Origin: Prosthecobacter sp.
GTDB lineage: Bacteria; Verrucomicrobiota; Verrucomicrobiia; Verrucomicrobiales; Verrucomicrobiaceae
DNA: 64,000 nucleotides
Direction: 5' to 3'
Assembly (NCBI GenBank): GCA_021733925.1
Contig: JAIPJY010000012.1
Location: 79,036-143,035, forward strand
The translations under genes and the position numbers were made by a program. Position 1 is the stretch's first letter. Each line of letters starts with the position of its first letter. Below the pieces are notes generated by a model. The model made no database searches and was not told the DNA's origin. It saw only the letters and a list, made by a program, of their open reading frames with translations. Positions 34,782 to 43,567 of the stretch are shown piece after piece.

Positions 34782-36536
34782 ATGGCCGCCACTGAAACAG
34801 CCTCGACGGATCATTCATCGCTGATCGTCCGCCTTTCGTCGGCTTTGCGACAGCCTGCCTCGCCGGACACGATCCACGTGATCGGGCATCGCAATCCCGA
34901 TACGGACGCGATCTGTTCCGCCATCGGCTACGCGGCTTTTTTGCGTGATGTGCGCGGGATGAAGGCCGAAGCCGCCTGCTGTGGCGAACTCAGTGTGCGC
35001 ACCAACTGGGTGCTGCAAACCGCAGGAGTTCCCGGCCCCAAGCTGCTGCTTGATGTCCGGCCCACCGCCGCCTCCATCTGCCGCCGCGATGTGTTCACCG
35101 CCAGCCCGCACCAGACCTTCCTCTCGGTGTATCGGATGATGATGGATCACAACTTCCGCAGCATTCCCATCGTCGATGACGAAGGCCGCCTGCTCGGCAT
35201 GCCGGCCATTCAGGAGCTCGCGCAGCTCTTTCTGCCCGCCCAGACGAATGACAAAACGGACGCCGCCAATCGTGAAGTCCGCAGCAGCCTGCTGAACATC
35301 GTGAATGCGCTCGACGGCATCCTGGGTGGTGCATCCGCCGATCTGGAAACGATTCAGGATTTTGTGCTCGTCGTCGCTGCATCCAGTTTGGAGACCACGC
35401 GTAAACGTACCCAGCAGTTCCCGGCGAACCTCCTTGTGATGATCACCGGCGACCGCCCGGAGATTCACGAACTGGCAATCGAGATGAATGCGCGCTGCCT
35501 CATCATCACCGGCAAGTTCAAAGCGAACTCCAGCATCCTGTCGCGGGCGGCACAGCAGGGCGTCGCCATCATTTATTCGCCCTACGACACCGCCAGCACC
35601 TCGCAGCTGCTGCGCTTCTCACGTCCCATCGGCGAGGCGCTGACACACGAGTTCCTCTCCTTCGGCTCACGCACACCCCTGCGCGAAATCGTCCCGGCGG
35701 CGCAGCATTCCAGCCAGCCGCTGTTTCCCGTGGTCGACGAGGAATCGCACAAGCTCCTGGGCGTCTTTTCCAAGTCGGATCTCCTCGATCTGCCGCGCAT
35801 GAAGCTCGTGCTGGTCGATCACAATGAATTTGCCCAGGCCGTGGCCGGTGCCGATGAGGCTGAGATCATCGAGGTGATCGATCATCATCGTCTCAGCGGC
35901 AATCTGCGCACCAAGGAGCCGATCCGTTTCATCAACGAGCCCGTGGGCAGCACCTCGACCATCGTGGGCATCATGTATCGCATGCGCGAGGCCGCACCGG
36001 ACAAGTCCACGGCGATCTGCCTGTGCGCCGGCATCATCTCCGACACCCTGCACCTGACCAGCCCGACCACGACGAGCACGGACAAGGAAATCCTCGAATG
36101 GCTCAGCGGCATCGGCGGCATCGACAGCGCCCAGTTCGTCAAAGACTTCTTCGCCGCCGGCTCCATGCTGCGCGAGCAAACACCGGACCGCGCGCTGGAA
36201 AGCGACCGCAAGGTCTTCGAAGAAAACGGCTGGCACATCAGCATCTCCCAGATCGAAGAACTCGGCCTCGACGAATTCTGGAAACGCGAAGCCGAACTGC
36301 AGGGCGCCCTGCAATCCCTCCTGGCGAAGCACAATCTCCACTTCGCCTGCCTCATGGTCACCGACATCACACGCCATCACAGCGTGCTGCTTGTAGCCGG
36401 AGATCAGCGCGTCATCGACGCCATCGACTACCCACAGGCCAAAGAGCATGTCTATGACATGGCAGGCGTCGTAAGCCGGAAGAAACAACTCTTCCCCTAC
36501 ATGAGCCACGTCGTCACGAAGCTGGCGGCTCCGTGA
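34782..36536 (+). CDS. ppaC: Family II (manganese) inorganic pyrophosphatase with CBS and DRTGG domains
   Basis: 584 aa. The DHH catalytic domain opens with VIGHRNPDTDAICSAIGY and continues after the insert with VLVDHNEFAQ and EVIDHHRLSGNL. A regulatory insert lies between: CBS (YRMMMDHNFRSIPIVDDEGRLLGM), a DRTGG domain (MITGDRPEIHELAIEM), and a second CBS half (SSQPLFPVVDEESHKLLGVFS). The C-terminal DHHA2 domain includes SRKKQLFP, which binds phosphate. It hydrolyses pyrophosphate; the CBS pair binds adenine nucleotides (AMP or ADP inhibit, ATP or diadenosine polyphosphates activate in known members). Length and domain order are those of the known CBS-PPases. Confidence 0.9.
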   Translation: MAATETASTDHSSLIVRLSSALRQPASPDTIHVIGHRNPDTDAICSAIGYAAFLRDVRGMKAEAACCGELSVRTNWVLQTAGVPGPKLLLDVRPTAASICRRDVFTASPHQTFLSVYRMMMDHNFRSIPIVDDEGRLLGMPAIQELAQLFLPAQTNDKTDAANREVRSSLLNIVNALDGILGGASADLETIQDFVLVVAASSLETTRKRTQQFPANLLVMITGDRPEIHELAIEMNARCLIITGKFKANSSILSRAAQQGVAIIYSPYDTASTSQLLRFSRPIGEALTHEFLSFGSRTPLREIVPAAQHSSQPLFPVVDEESHKLLGVFSKSDLLDLPRMKLVLVDHNEFAQAVAGADEAEIIEVIDHHRLSGNLRTKEPIRFINEPVGSTSTIVGIMYRMREAAPDKSTAICLCAGIISDTLHLTSPTTTSTDKEILEWLSGIGGIDSAQFVKDFFAAGSMLREQTPDRALESDRKVFEENGWHISISQIEELGLDEFWKREAELQGALQSLLAKHNLHFACLMVTDITRHHSVLLVAGDQRVIDAIDYPQAKEHVYDMAGVVSRKKQLFPYMSHVVTKLAAP

Positions 36537-36575
36537 GGCAAGATCGAATTTGTCGCGTTCTTTCTATAACAAGGC

Positions 36576-36989
36576 ATGGAATTCATTCTTCGAGTTAGTA
36601 TCCCGATTTATGATTCCTTGGTGTGCTTTGCGTACAGCAATCTTGGAGTAAAACTCACAGAGTATTTTCCCGGGTTGGTGGTGGAGGAAGAATGGTTTGA
36701 AATCGGCGAGTATTCGCGCCTGGAAGACTTTTTAGATAACAAGCAAACTGATGCAGAAATCAGAAAAACCATGCTGAGGCAAATTCGCTCAAAGCAAATT
36801 GCTCATGGTCCCACTTTGAAATTCAGCATGCCGTCCTCAGACGAAGGCATTCCTATTTCCGGCACATTCAACCGTTGGGGACTCACGTTCAAGAGACCAA
36901 GTCAGTTTGCGGAACATGATCGAACACAAATCCTTGAGTTTCTAGCATCACTCGGACATGGGACAGTCGAAGAATACTCGATGGAATAA
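36576..36989 (+). CDS. Hypothetical protein, 137 aa
   Basis: Not recognised. A soluble protein of 137 residues (IRKTMLRQIRSKQIAHGPTL, ISGTFNRWGLTFKRPSQF) whose DNA is clearly richer in A+T than the flanking genes, so probably a recent arrival. TATAAC sits 12 bases before its ATG. It converges on the hydrolase gene with 15 bases between stops. Confidence 0.5.
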   Translation: MEFILRVSIPIYDSLVCFAYSNLGVKLTEYFPGLVVEEEWFEIGEYSRLEDFLDNKQTDAEIRKTMLRQIRSKQIAHGPTLKFSMPSSDEGIPISGTFNRWGLTFKRPSQFAEHDRTQILEFLASLGHGTVEEYSME

Positions 36990-37004
36990 GGGAACCGCGG
37001 CTGT

Positions 37005-37679
37005 TCACGCTTCTTTAAAACTCCCCGTCTTCAAAAACCGGTTTACCGCCCGGAAAACCGCAGGCTGTAAAATAATGGTCGCATGATTCGTCGGCAGCAG
37101 CGTGAAGTCTGCCTCGCCTTCCCCATGCGAACTGGCAATCGTGACAACCCCATCCGATTCCGCACCGAGCAAACGCCGAAAAACCGGCAGCGTGTCTTTG
37201 TTTCCCATGATGACTCCCGTCTCGGGTGGCAGCGGCCCCAGCATATTCGGTGTGCTTGCAGCATCCGTGCCCAGCTCCGCTGACACCGGCCCCAGCAGCC
37301 AGCGTACCCATCCCCACTGGCCCAATTCATCAATGATCTGGCTGCCCTGATTCGGCGGTGCCAGCAGCACCGCACGTCCCAGCGGAAACGCCGCATCCCG
37401 CTGCGCCGCCCAGGCACGAAACACGATGCCGCCAAGAGAGTGCGTCACAAAATGCACCCGCGAACCCGCCGCAATCTCCAGCCGTTCCAGCGCAGGATTC
37501 AGATGCTTCTGCACCGCATCAGCAATCGAAACGCGGTGCGATGGATACCCAATGCTCTTCACCCGATACCCGCAAAACTTCAACCACAGCCCCACCAGCC
37601 ACATGCTACGTCGCGAACGCCCGAGCCCATGGATAAGGATCACTGTGGGGGTGGGAGGACTGGATGAGGTGTCGTTCAT
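37005..37679 (-). CDS. Alpha/beta hydrolase (lipase/esterase-like)
   Basis: 224 aa. VILIHGLGRSRRSMW is the oxyanion-hole segment, HFVTHSLGGIVFRAW carries the nucleophile Ser in THSLGG, and the catalytic His is likely in LPTNHATI near the end. It resembles small PGAP1/lipase-like hydrolases acting on lipid esters or acyl chains in the cytoplasm; no signal peptide. Its ATG 37679 overlaps the toxin's stop by 4 bases, so it is the third gene of the antitoxin-toxin operon, an unusual addition. Confidence 0.78.
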   Translation of the reverse strand: MNDTSSSPPTPTVILIHGLGRSRRSMWLVGLWLKFCGYRVKSIGYPSHRVSIADAVQKHLNPALERLEIAAGSRVHFVTHSLGGIVFRAWAAQRDAAFPLGRAVLLAPPNQGSQIIDELGQWGWVRWLLGPVSAELGTDAASTPNMLGPLPPETGVIMGNKDTLPVFRRLLGAESDGVVTIASSHGEGEADFTLLPTNHATIILQPAVFRAVNRFLKTGSFKEA

Positions 37680-37987
37680 GGCATACGATTGAGCAACTCA
37701 TCCCACCATTTGTCTGGATCACGCCTAATGTCAGCAACTCCAATGATGACAATGCCACGCGATTCTGGAACGTAAAACAAAGCGAGCTTGCGGCGCCTAA
37801 TCATGAGGCGTCGGACTGGAAACCTCCAACTGCAAGCCATGCGGGGGTATTGCGCCAGCAAGGCCGTGGCGGTTTCAACTTGGGTTAGCAACTCCACGCC
37901 CCGACCTTCCTGAATGTCTTCGGCCTCAGAAAAGAAACGCTGCAAGTCGGCCTCAGCGGCCCACGTCCAGACGATTTCATGTTTCAT
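37676..37987 (-). CDS. RelE/ParE-family toxin
   Basis: 103 aa, normal for the family. EIVWTWAAEADLQRFFSEAEDI, a central basic core (WRFPVRRLMIRRRKLALFYV) and the terminal IIGVADIRRDPDKWWDEL match ParE/RelE toxins. RelE members cleave mRNA on the ribosome and ParE members poison gyrase; the sequence alone does not decide. It starts in a 4-base overlap with the antitoxin stop. Confidence 0.8.
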   Translation of the reverse strand: MKHEIVWTWAAEADLQRFFSEAEDIQEGRGVELLTQVETATALLAQYPRMACSWRFPVRRLMIRRRKLALFYVPESRGIVIIGVADIRRDPDKWWDELLNRMP

Positions 37988-38202
37988 GCACGAGAGGCAA
38001 CAATACGAGCTTTGACCTCACTCCAAGGAGACACACGATCAGGATGCTGACGGTATTCCTGCCAACGCTGCTCCACGAATTCCGCCAGCTCAGGATTGTC
38101 ATCAGGCGTATCGTCCATGACATCTTTCCAAAGTTCTGCCATCAGAGTCATCTTATCCTCATCGGGAAGTTGCGCGAGACCTGGAAAACGTTCGACGATC
38201 AT
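37984..38202 (-). CDS. Antitoxin of the addiction-module type
   Basis: 72 aa. LAQLPDEDKMTLMAELWKDVMDD and the C-terminal WSEVKARIVASRA fit the short helical antitoxins (TIGR02574 type) that pair with RelE/ParE toxins. It would bind and neutralise the toxin and repress the operon. Its promoter at 38209-38237 is the clearest in the window and would give a leaderless message. Confidence 0.75.
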   Translation of the reverse strand: MIVERFPGLAQLPDEDKMTLMAELWKDVMDDTPDDNPELAEFVEQRWQEYRQHPDRVSPWSEVKARIVASRA

Positions 38203-38208
38203 GGCATG

Positions 38209-38237
38209 AAGTTATTGCACCAATGCCACCGAGTCAA
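38209..38237 (-). promoter_or_regulatory. Promoter of the toxin-antitoxin operon
   Basis: Minus strand: TTGACT (38232-38237), exactly 17 bases, TAACTT (38209-38214), then 6 bases to ATG 38202. Five of six -35 bases match the consensus. Transcription should begin at the A of the start codon. Confidence 0.6.
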
Positions 38238-38263
38238 TGCCTGACGGGGGCAGGTATAAGAGC

Positions 38264-38286
38264 CAGCCCGGTCGCCAACCGGGCTG
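38264..38286 (-). terminator. Terminator-like hairpin after the giant cytochrome gene
   Basis: Perfect stem AGCCCGGT/ACCGGGCT with loop CGCCA (38265-38285), extended by one C-G pair. It lies 12 bases past the stop of the minus-strand gene. The T tract is poor, so it could be a REP-like hairpin. Confidence 0.5.
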
Positions 38287-38297
38287 CTTTGAGCGCT

Positions 38298-41200
38298 TCA
38301 ATGATTAAACAAGAACGCCGGTGAGTTGATCAAGGCCCACGCCAGATCCTGCGCCGCCGTAAGCCGCTTGTTGCCAAGCTGGCTCTGACTCAGACCCGCA
38401 TCTCGACGGAGCTGGACCAGTTTAGGATCAAGCGAGATCGGCTTCTGCGTATCGGTGTGCTTGGTTTCCAACGCCACGAGCTGCTCATCCACCGGCAGCG
38501 GCTTGCGGGCGTTCGCGAGAACCTTCTTCTGCGACTGGTAGTCCTTGAACTGGTTCAGGAAGTGCTGGGTCAGCAGCGCCTTCTGCTCAGGCTTGCGATT
38601 GGCGGCAGGAACCTTCAGCGCGGCGGCGACAGCAGCAGGAGTGCCAAAACGGACGGCGGGGCTGGTGGTGACCCACAGGCGGAAACGTCCGGCGTTGTAT
38701 TTGCCATTCTGGAAATTGGAGGTCATCACGATGGTGAACTGCGAACCGCCGTCATTTGCCACAGGCTTGGCGAATTCAAAGGTGGCCTCATGGCGGAATC
38801 CACCCTGCGGGCTCACAGCCCAGCCGCGGTCACGATTGCCTTTCTTGAGAGCTTCGGTCACGACAAAGTTGGTCTGCTCAAAGTCGGCCTTCGGATTCTT
38901 CAGCAACTGCTCTTCACCACCGCGCTTGCTGCGCTTGGCGTCCATGGGGTCCGTGCGGACTGTGAATTCGCCGAGCACAAAGTTGCCATCTGGGGCGAGG
39001 CCAGGACCGTTGCTTGGCAGGCGGTCGTCGGGGATCATCTCCAGCTTGATGGCCGTGATGTTCGTGAGCGACGTTTTACCAATGAGCATGTAGTTGCCGG
39101 CAGTTTCTCGGCCTGCGGGCAGCGCCGTGGCAAAGAGACTGCCATCCGGCTGCACTTCGAGTTTCTCCACGCCCGCGGCACGCTGCACCTTGATGTTGTC
39201 AAACGGCTGCCATTCCGTGGTGAGATCGAGATAATTTTCCCACGCAGGCTGATTCGCAGCGGCGGTGTCCTGCACGGTCTTCACCTTGGCTTCAGCGGCG
39301 ATGGTGGCGGCCTTGCGTGCGGCTTCCTTCTTGGCGATCTCTGGAGCCATCTTGGCCTTGTAAGCTTCGAGTTCCTTCTTCGCAGCGTCGATGGCAGCCA
39401 GACGCTCCTGCTCAGCTTTATCGATCAACGGCTTCTGTTCGGCCTCCTTGACCTGAAGTGTGGCGGCGAGCTGTTTGTTCTCAGGATCAAGCTCCTGCAT
39501 GGAAGCCAGCGCAGCGTCGATTTCCTTCTCGTTCGCATGGCTGTTAAGGATGCGGAGGAAGATGGCATCGACGAGCTGGCGGTCGTCTTTGATTTCGCTG
39601 GTCAGTTTGGCTATGGCGTTGCCGGGATCGCTGATGGCATCGCCCACAGTCGGGCCGCTCATCAGCGCCATGACGGGACCGAGGTTGACCTCGTTGCTAC
39701 GTTCGCACTCGCACACGGATTCACGGGCGGGTTTGCCGAAGTTGGCGAGGAAGCCGTCCTGCAATTTGACCTGACCATCAGCCAAAGCAGCGGCGCGTGT
39801 GCCCTTCGGCATGCCCGGAATGTTCGGCATGCTGCCAGTGACGGCAAAGACGGAGTCAAACAGCACTTCAGCAGGCAGGCGGCGTGCCTTGGCGTGGCTG
39901 TAGTTGGTCTTGTCGTCCTCGTTCCATTTGTTGGTGCCAAGGCTCAGATTGTACGTGCGGCTGTTGGCGATGATCTTCATCAGGTGGCGCACGTTGAAAC
40001 CGCTTTGAACAAACTCGTTCGTCAGGTACTGCAGCAGTTCAGGATTGCTCGGCGGATTGCCGGCGCGGATGTCATCCAGCGGTTCGATGACTCCGGTGCC
40101 GGTGAGGTAGCCCCAGATTCGGTTGGCATAGCTCATGGCAAAGTAATCATTCTGCGGGCTGGTCAACCAGGTGGCGAACTGCTCACGACGTGTGTTCGCC
40201 GTTTTGCTGACGAGTTCGGTTTCAAACGGCACCTGAGGCGAGACGGGCTTGTTGGTGCGCAGATGCAGCACGTCGCCGTCTTTTTTGTCGGAGACGATTT
40301 CGAACAGCGGCTTCGCTCCTTCGACGGCGGTCCCGCCGATAGTCTTGCCCTGGGCGGCAGGATCGCCCTTGAGATCCACCTGCGCGAAGTAGGACGCGGT
40401 TTCATAGTACTGGTCCATCGTCCAGCGCTCGAAGGGATGGTCGTGGCACTTGTTGCAGTTGAAACGGGTCGCGAGGAAAAGATGCGTGGTGTTTTCGCTG
40501 ATTTCTTCAGCAGTGCGCACGGTCTTGAAATACGCGGCGGGCGGATTGTCCTTGTTCGAACCCGTGGCGGTGATGATGCGATACGCAAAGCGGTCATACG
40601 GCGTGTTGTCGCTCACCTGCTGCTTGATCCACGTGCGCAGACCACCGGCACCTTCGGCACCGAGGAATTTGGAGTTCACCTGCAGCATGTCGGCCCACTT
40701 GTTCGCCCAATGCTCGACGAAATCCGGATTGCCGATGAGCTTGTCCACCACCTCGCTGCGCTTGGTGCGTGTGTCACGCTTGTCAGCCATGAAGGCGATG
40801 ACTTCTTCGGGCTTCGGTGGCAGGCCGGTGAGATCGAGATGGATGCGGCGCAGGAAGTCCTCGTCCTTGCACAGGCCGCTCGGCTCGATCTTCATGCGCT
40901 CCCACTTCTGCGCGACGAGTTCGTCGATCTTGTTCCACTTCTCCGGCTCTTTCCAGGCAAAGCCAGAGCGGTCGCCCATCACGGTGATGGTGGTGGCGGC
41001 GTAGGAACCTTCAAAGCGCGCGAGGATCGGCGCCTCTCCACGGCGCAGGCTGGTCATGAGGCCCTTCTTGTCGGCTTCAATGACATCGCCATTGCCGCTG
41101 TCGAGGAAGGCCTCGGCGGTGACGTCTTTGACATAGCCGTCGGCATAACGCGCGATGACCCGGAGCTGCTGGCGGCCACCGATGCGCTCGATGACGGGAT

Positions 41201-43403
41201 TTTTCGGCGACAGTTCGATGCTGGTGACGCGTGGCGTCTTCATGTCCAGCTTCGCACCCTGGCCGATCCAGGCCTTCAGAGACTCGTAGTAAAGCTCTCC
41301 CGGCACGGTGAGCTGCCCGCCTTCATGCGGCACACTGCCGCTGGCTTTCAAAAGCATGAGCGAATGCTCCGGCGACGCCACGTTAGCACGGCGGCTGGAG
41401 AGGTCATCAGCAAACGCGAGCACATCATAAACAGGATCATAACCCCGCAGCGAAAGCTTGAAGCCCGCCTTGCCTTCCTTCGCACCGTGGCAGGTGCCGG
41501 CATTGCAACCAAGCTTCGACATGATCGGCATCACATCGCGCACATAGTCGGGGTGGAGGGCTGCGTTCATGCCGCTCACGTTCACCGGAACATTCGCGGT
41601 CTTGCCGAGGAATGAGATCTTCACGCTGGTGGCACCATCCTTGTCCGGGCGCACCATGCCACGGGCGTTCACGGCCACGACATCGGTGTTTGCCGCAGTG
41701 ATCTTGGCCATGCGAGTGACGTCGGCACGCGTACCGTCGCTCATGCGTGCAGTGACGAGAAGCTGGGCGTATTCGGTGGGCTTGCCGATCTTAATCGTGG
41801 TCGGTTCGACATCGATGGAGGCGACCGTCGGGCCGTTGTGAAGGGTCTCGACCTTGGCGTCCTTCTCGACCACGGCACGCACGCTGTCGTCCACGAGCAC
41901 ATCCGAGGCTGCGAGGATCTTTTCCTTCTCCAGCGGCACCGAGACAAACTCCTTGGCGATGGCTCCGTTGGCCGCATCGATGAGACGGATCTGGCCGTCC
42001 TGCCCTGCCACGGCGACGGTTTTGCCATCGGGGCTGAAGGTGACGCTGAAGATGCCGCAGGGGATCGCCGTGCTGCTGAGTTGTTTCACGCCTTTGACGA
42101 CCCAGTCATCCAGATCCTTGCCTTTGCCGCTCACTGTTTCGACGATCTTCTTCACCGCCTCAGGCATCGTGCTGTCGTAATCGCTGGCGTAAATGTTCAC
42201 CGTCCCTGTTCCTTCAAACGAGGTGCCGGCCGCGATGCGCTTGCCATCCGGCGCGAAATCGACGCCGAAGATGCGGCCCTGCATGGCGGGGAATTTGCGG
42301 ATGAGGTTGGCGTTGTCGCCGATGACCCGCTTCGTGATGCGCTCCATGCGGTAGATCGCAGGCACACCGTCGGTGCCGCCGATGAGCACTTCATTGCGCA
42401 GCGGATGCCGCGCCAGCACCTGCACCCCGCCTTTGAGTGCACCCGGTGTGATGGAGGTCACGTTATCCACGAAGCGCTGCGTCGAGACCTCCGTGAGCTT
42501 CACGCTCATGTCACGACCGCAGGAGACGACATGCTTGCCATCCACGCCCCAGACGGTGTCCAGCACCCAGTCGCTGTGCCCGCCCATGAAGAGCGTTTCC
42601 TTGCCCGTGGCGACTTCAATGGCACGCACCGCATTGTCACCGCAGCCGAACGCGAGGAATTTGCCATCGGGTGACCAGCTCGCACCATACAGCGTGTCAA
42701 AAGTCAGCGATTTGGAGAGTTCCAGCTTCTTCGCCGCCACGTCCCAAATTTGAATTTCACCCATGCGCGCCGGGCTGCCGCCAGTAAGCGCGATCTTCTT
42801 CCCATCCGGCGACCAGGCAAGCTTCTGAATGCGTTCCGCCAGACCCACGAGACGAGCGACGATGCCGCTACCATCCGCCTTGTGGATCAAAACTTCATGA
42901 TAGCCCGCCACCGCGATCATGCTGCCATCCGGCGAATACTCAATCGAGGTGATGGCCGGCGCCTTCACATAAACGGGTGGATGGGCCATGTCGTACTGCG
43001 CCTTGGCAGACGCTGGCGTGTCATCCTTCGCACCTTCAGCGATCCAGCGTTCGATCAGGGCAATTTGAGTTTCATGCAGCGGGTCGGCCTTCTGCGGCAT
43101 CTCCACCTTGCCCTTTTCGTCCGGCTTGATCAGCTTCAGCAGATTGGATTCCACCGCCTTGCCCGGCACCACCGCATGGCCTTCCTCGCCCCCTTTGAGC
43201 AGCGCCGCGAACTCCGTCATGATGTAGTCACCCTTTTTCTTCGCCGGCTGGTGGCAGCCATTGCACTGCGCCTGGAAGATCGGACGGATGTGCTTGTAGA
43301 AGGAGACCGGCTTGTTCGGGTCAATGCCCTCCTCCTTCTTCGGCGGTGCGGCATGCACGGCGGCGGCGAGGAAGAGTACAGGAATGAGGAGACGTGTCTT
43401 CAT
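38298..43403 (-). CDS. Giant secreted protein: cytochrome c, WD40, Ig-like, DUF1549 and DUF1553
   Basis: 1701 aa with signal peptide (MKTRLLIPVLFLAAAVHAA). Order: heme-binding CNGCH (47-51) in a Planctomycete-type cytochrome; a WD40-like propeller (IEYSPDGSMIAVAG, KLAWSPDGKKIALTG, FSPDGKTVAVAGQDG); a bacterial Ig-like domain; a second Cys motif CNAGTCHG; a second Ig-like domain; DUF1549 (RRIHLDLTGLPPKPEEV); DUF1553 (RIWGYLTGTGVIEPLDDIRA), with an Ala/Lys-rich coiled coil (LAAIDAAKKELEAYKAK) inserted; and a C-terminal discoidin-like beta region. Such proteins are abundant in Planctomycetes and Verrucomicrobia, their job is unknown, and electron transfer in polysaccharide attack is a common guess. 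It is divergent from jetA with 164 bases between starts. Confidence 0.85.
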   Translation of the reverse strand: MKTRLLIPVLFLAAAVHAAPPKKEEGIDPNKPVSFYKHIRPIFQAQCNGCHQPAKKKGDYIMTEFAALLKGGEEGHAVVPGKAVESNLLKLIKPDEKGKVEMPQKADPLHETQIALIERWIAEGAKDDTPASAKAQYDMAHPPVYVKAPAITSIEYSPDGSMIAVAGYHEVLIHKADGSGIVARLVGLAERIQKLAWSPDGKKIALTGGSPARMGEIQIWDVAAKKLELSKSLTFDTLYGASWSPDGKFLAFGCGDNAVRAIEVATGKETLFMGGHSDWVLDTVWGVDGKHVVSCGRDMSVKLTEVSTQRFVDNVTSITPGALKGGVQVLARHPLRNEVLIGGTDGVPAIYRMERITKRVIGDNANLIRKFPAMQGRIFGVDFAPDGKRIAAGTSFEGTGTVNIYASDYDSTMPEAVKKIVETVSGKGKDLDDWVVKGVKQLSSTAIPCGIFSVTFSPDGKTVAVAGQDGQIRLIDAANGAIAKEFVSVPLEKEKILAASDVLVDDSVRAVVEKDAKVETLHNGPTVASIDVEPTTIKIGKPTEYAQLLVTARMSDGTRADVTRMAKITAANTDVVAVNARGMVRPDKDGATSVKISFLGKTANVPVNVSGMNAALHPDYVRDVMPIMSKLGCNAGTCHGAKEGKAGFKLSLRGYDPVYDVLAFADDLSSRRANVASPEHSLMLLKASGSVPHEGGQLTVPGELYYESLKAWIGQGAKLDMKTPRVTSIELSPKNPVIERIGGRQQLRVIARYADGYVKDVTAEAFLDSGNGDVIEADKKGLMTSLRRGEAPILARFEGSYAATTITVMGDRSGFAWKEPEKWNKIDELVAQKWERMKIEPSGLCKDEDFLRRIHLDLTGLPPKPEEVIAFMADKRDTRTKRSEVVDKLIGNPDFVEHWANKWADMLQVNSKFLGAEGAGGLRTWIKQQVSDNTPYDRFAYRIITATGSNKDNPPAAYFKTVRTAEEISENTTHLFLATRFNCNKCHDHPFERWTMDQYYETASYFAQVDLKGDPAAQGKTIGGTAVEGAKPLFEIVSDKKDGDVLHLRTNKPVSPQVPFETELVSKTANTRREQFATWLTSPQNDYFAMSYANRIWGYLTGTGVIEPLDDIRAGNPPSNPELLQYLTNEFVQSGFNVRHLMKIIANSRTYNLSLGTNKWNEDDKTNYSHAKARRLPAEVLFDSVFAVTGSMPNIPGMPKGTRAAALADGQVKLQDGFLANFGKPARESVCECERSNEVNLGPVMALMSGPTVGDAISDPGNAIAKLTSEIKDDRQLVDAIFLRILNSHANEKEIDAALASMQELDPENKQLAATLQVKEAEQKPLIDKAEQERLAAIDAAKKELEAYKAKMAPEIAKKEAARKAATIAAEAKVKTVQDTAAANQPAWENYLDLTTEWQPFDNIKVQRAAGVEKLEVQPDGSLFATALPAGRETAGNYMLIGKTSLTNITAIKLEMIPDDRLPSNGPGLAPDGNFVLGEFTVRTDPMDAKRSKRGGEEQLLKNPKADFEQTNFVVTEALKKGNRDRGWAVSPQGGFRHEATFEFAKPVANDGGSQFTIVMTSNFQNGKYNAGRFRLWVTTSPAVRFGTPAAVAAALKVPAANRKPEQKALLTQHFLNQFKDYQSQKKVLANARKPLPVDEQLVALETKHTDTQKPISLDPKLVQLRRDAGLSQSQLGNKRLTAAQDLAWALINSPAFLFNH

Positions 43404-43567
43404 GGGGTTGGCGTTGGGCTTTTTTGGAAAAGGGGCAGCAAGTCAAAACGCCCTTGATGGAGGGGGTCTTGCGGACGCGGACAGCCAGGGCAGGATCGTC
43501 CATGCGCAGAGCGGAGATGGACGGGCAGTTGCCTCCCCGTGAACTCTCCCCATGGTGGGCATCCCCA

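Noticed and set aside
38457-41615. 1052-codon plus-strand frame opposite the giant cytochrome gene
   Set aside because: Antisense shadow of a gene with signal peptide, heme motifs and DUF1549/1553; no motif of its own.
43394-43567. 58 extra N-terminal codons for jetA
   Set aside because: The extension is rich in Trp/Arg with no match to JetA; ATG 43568 gives a JetA-like N-terminus of normal length.
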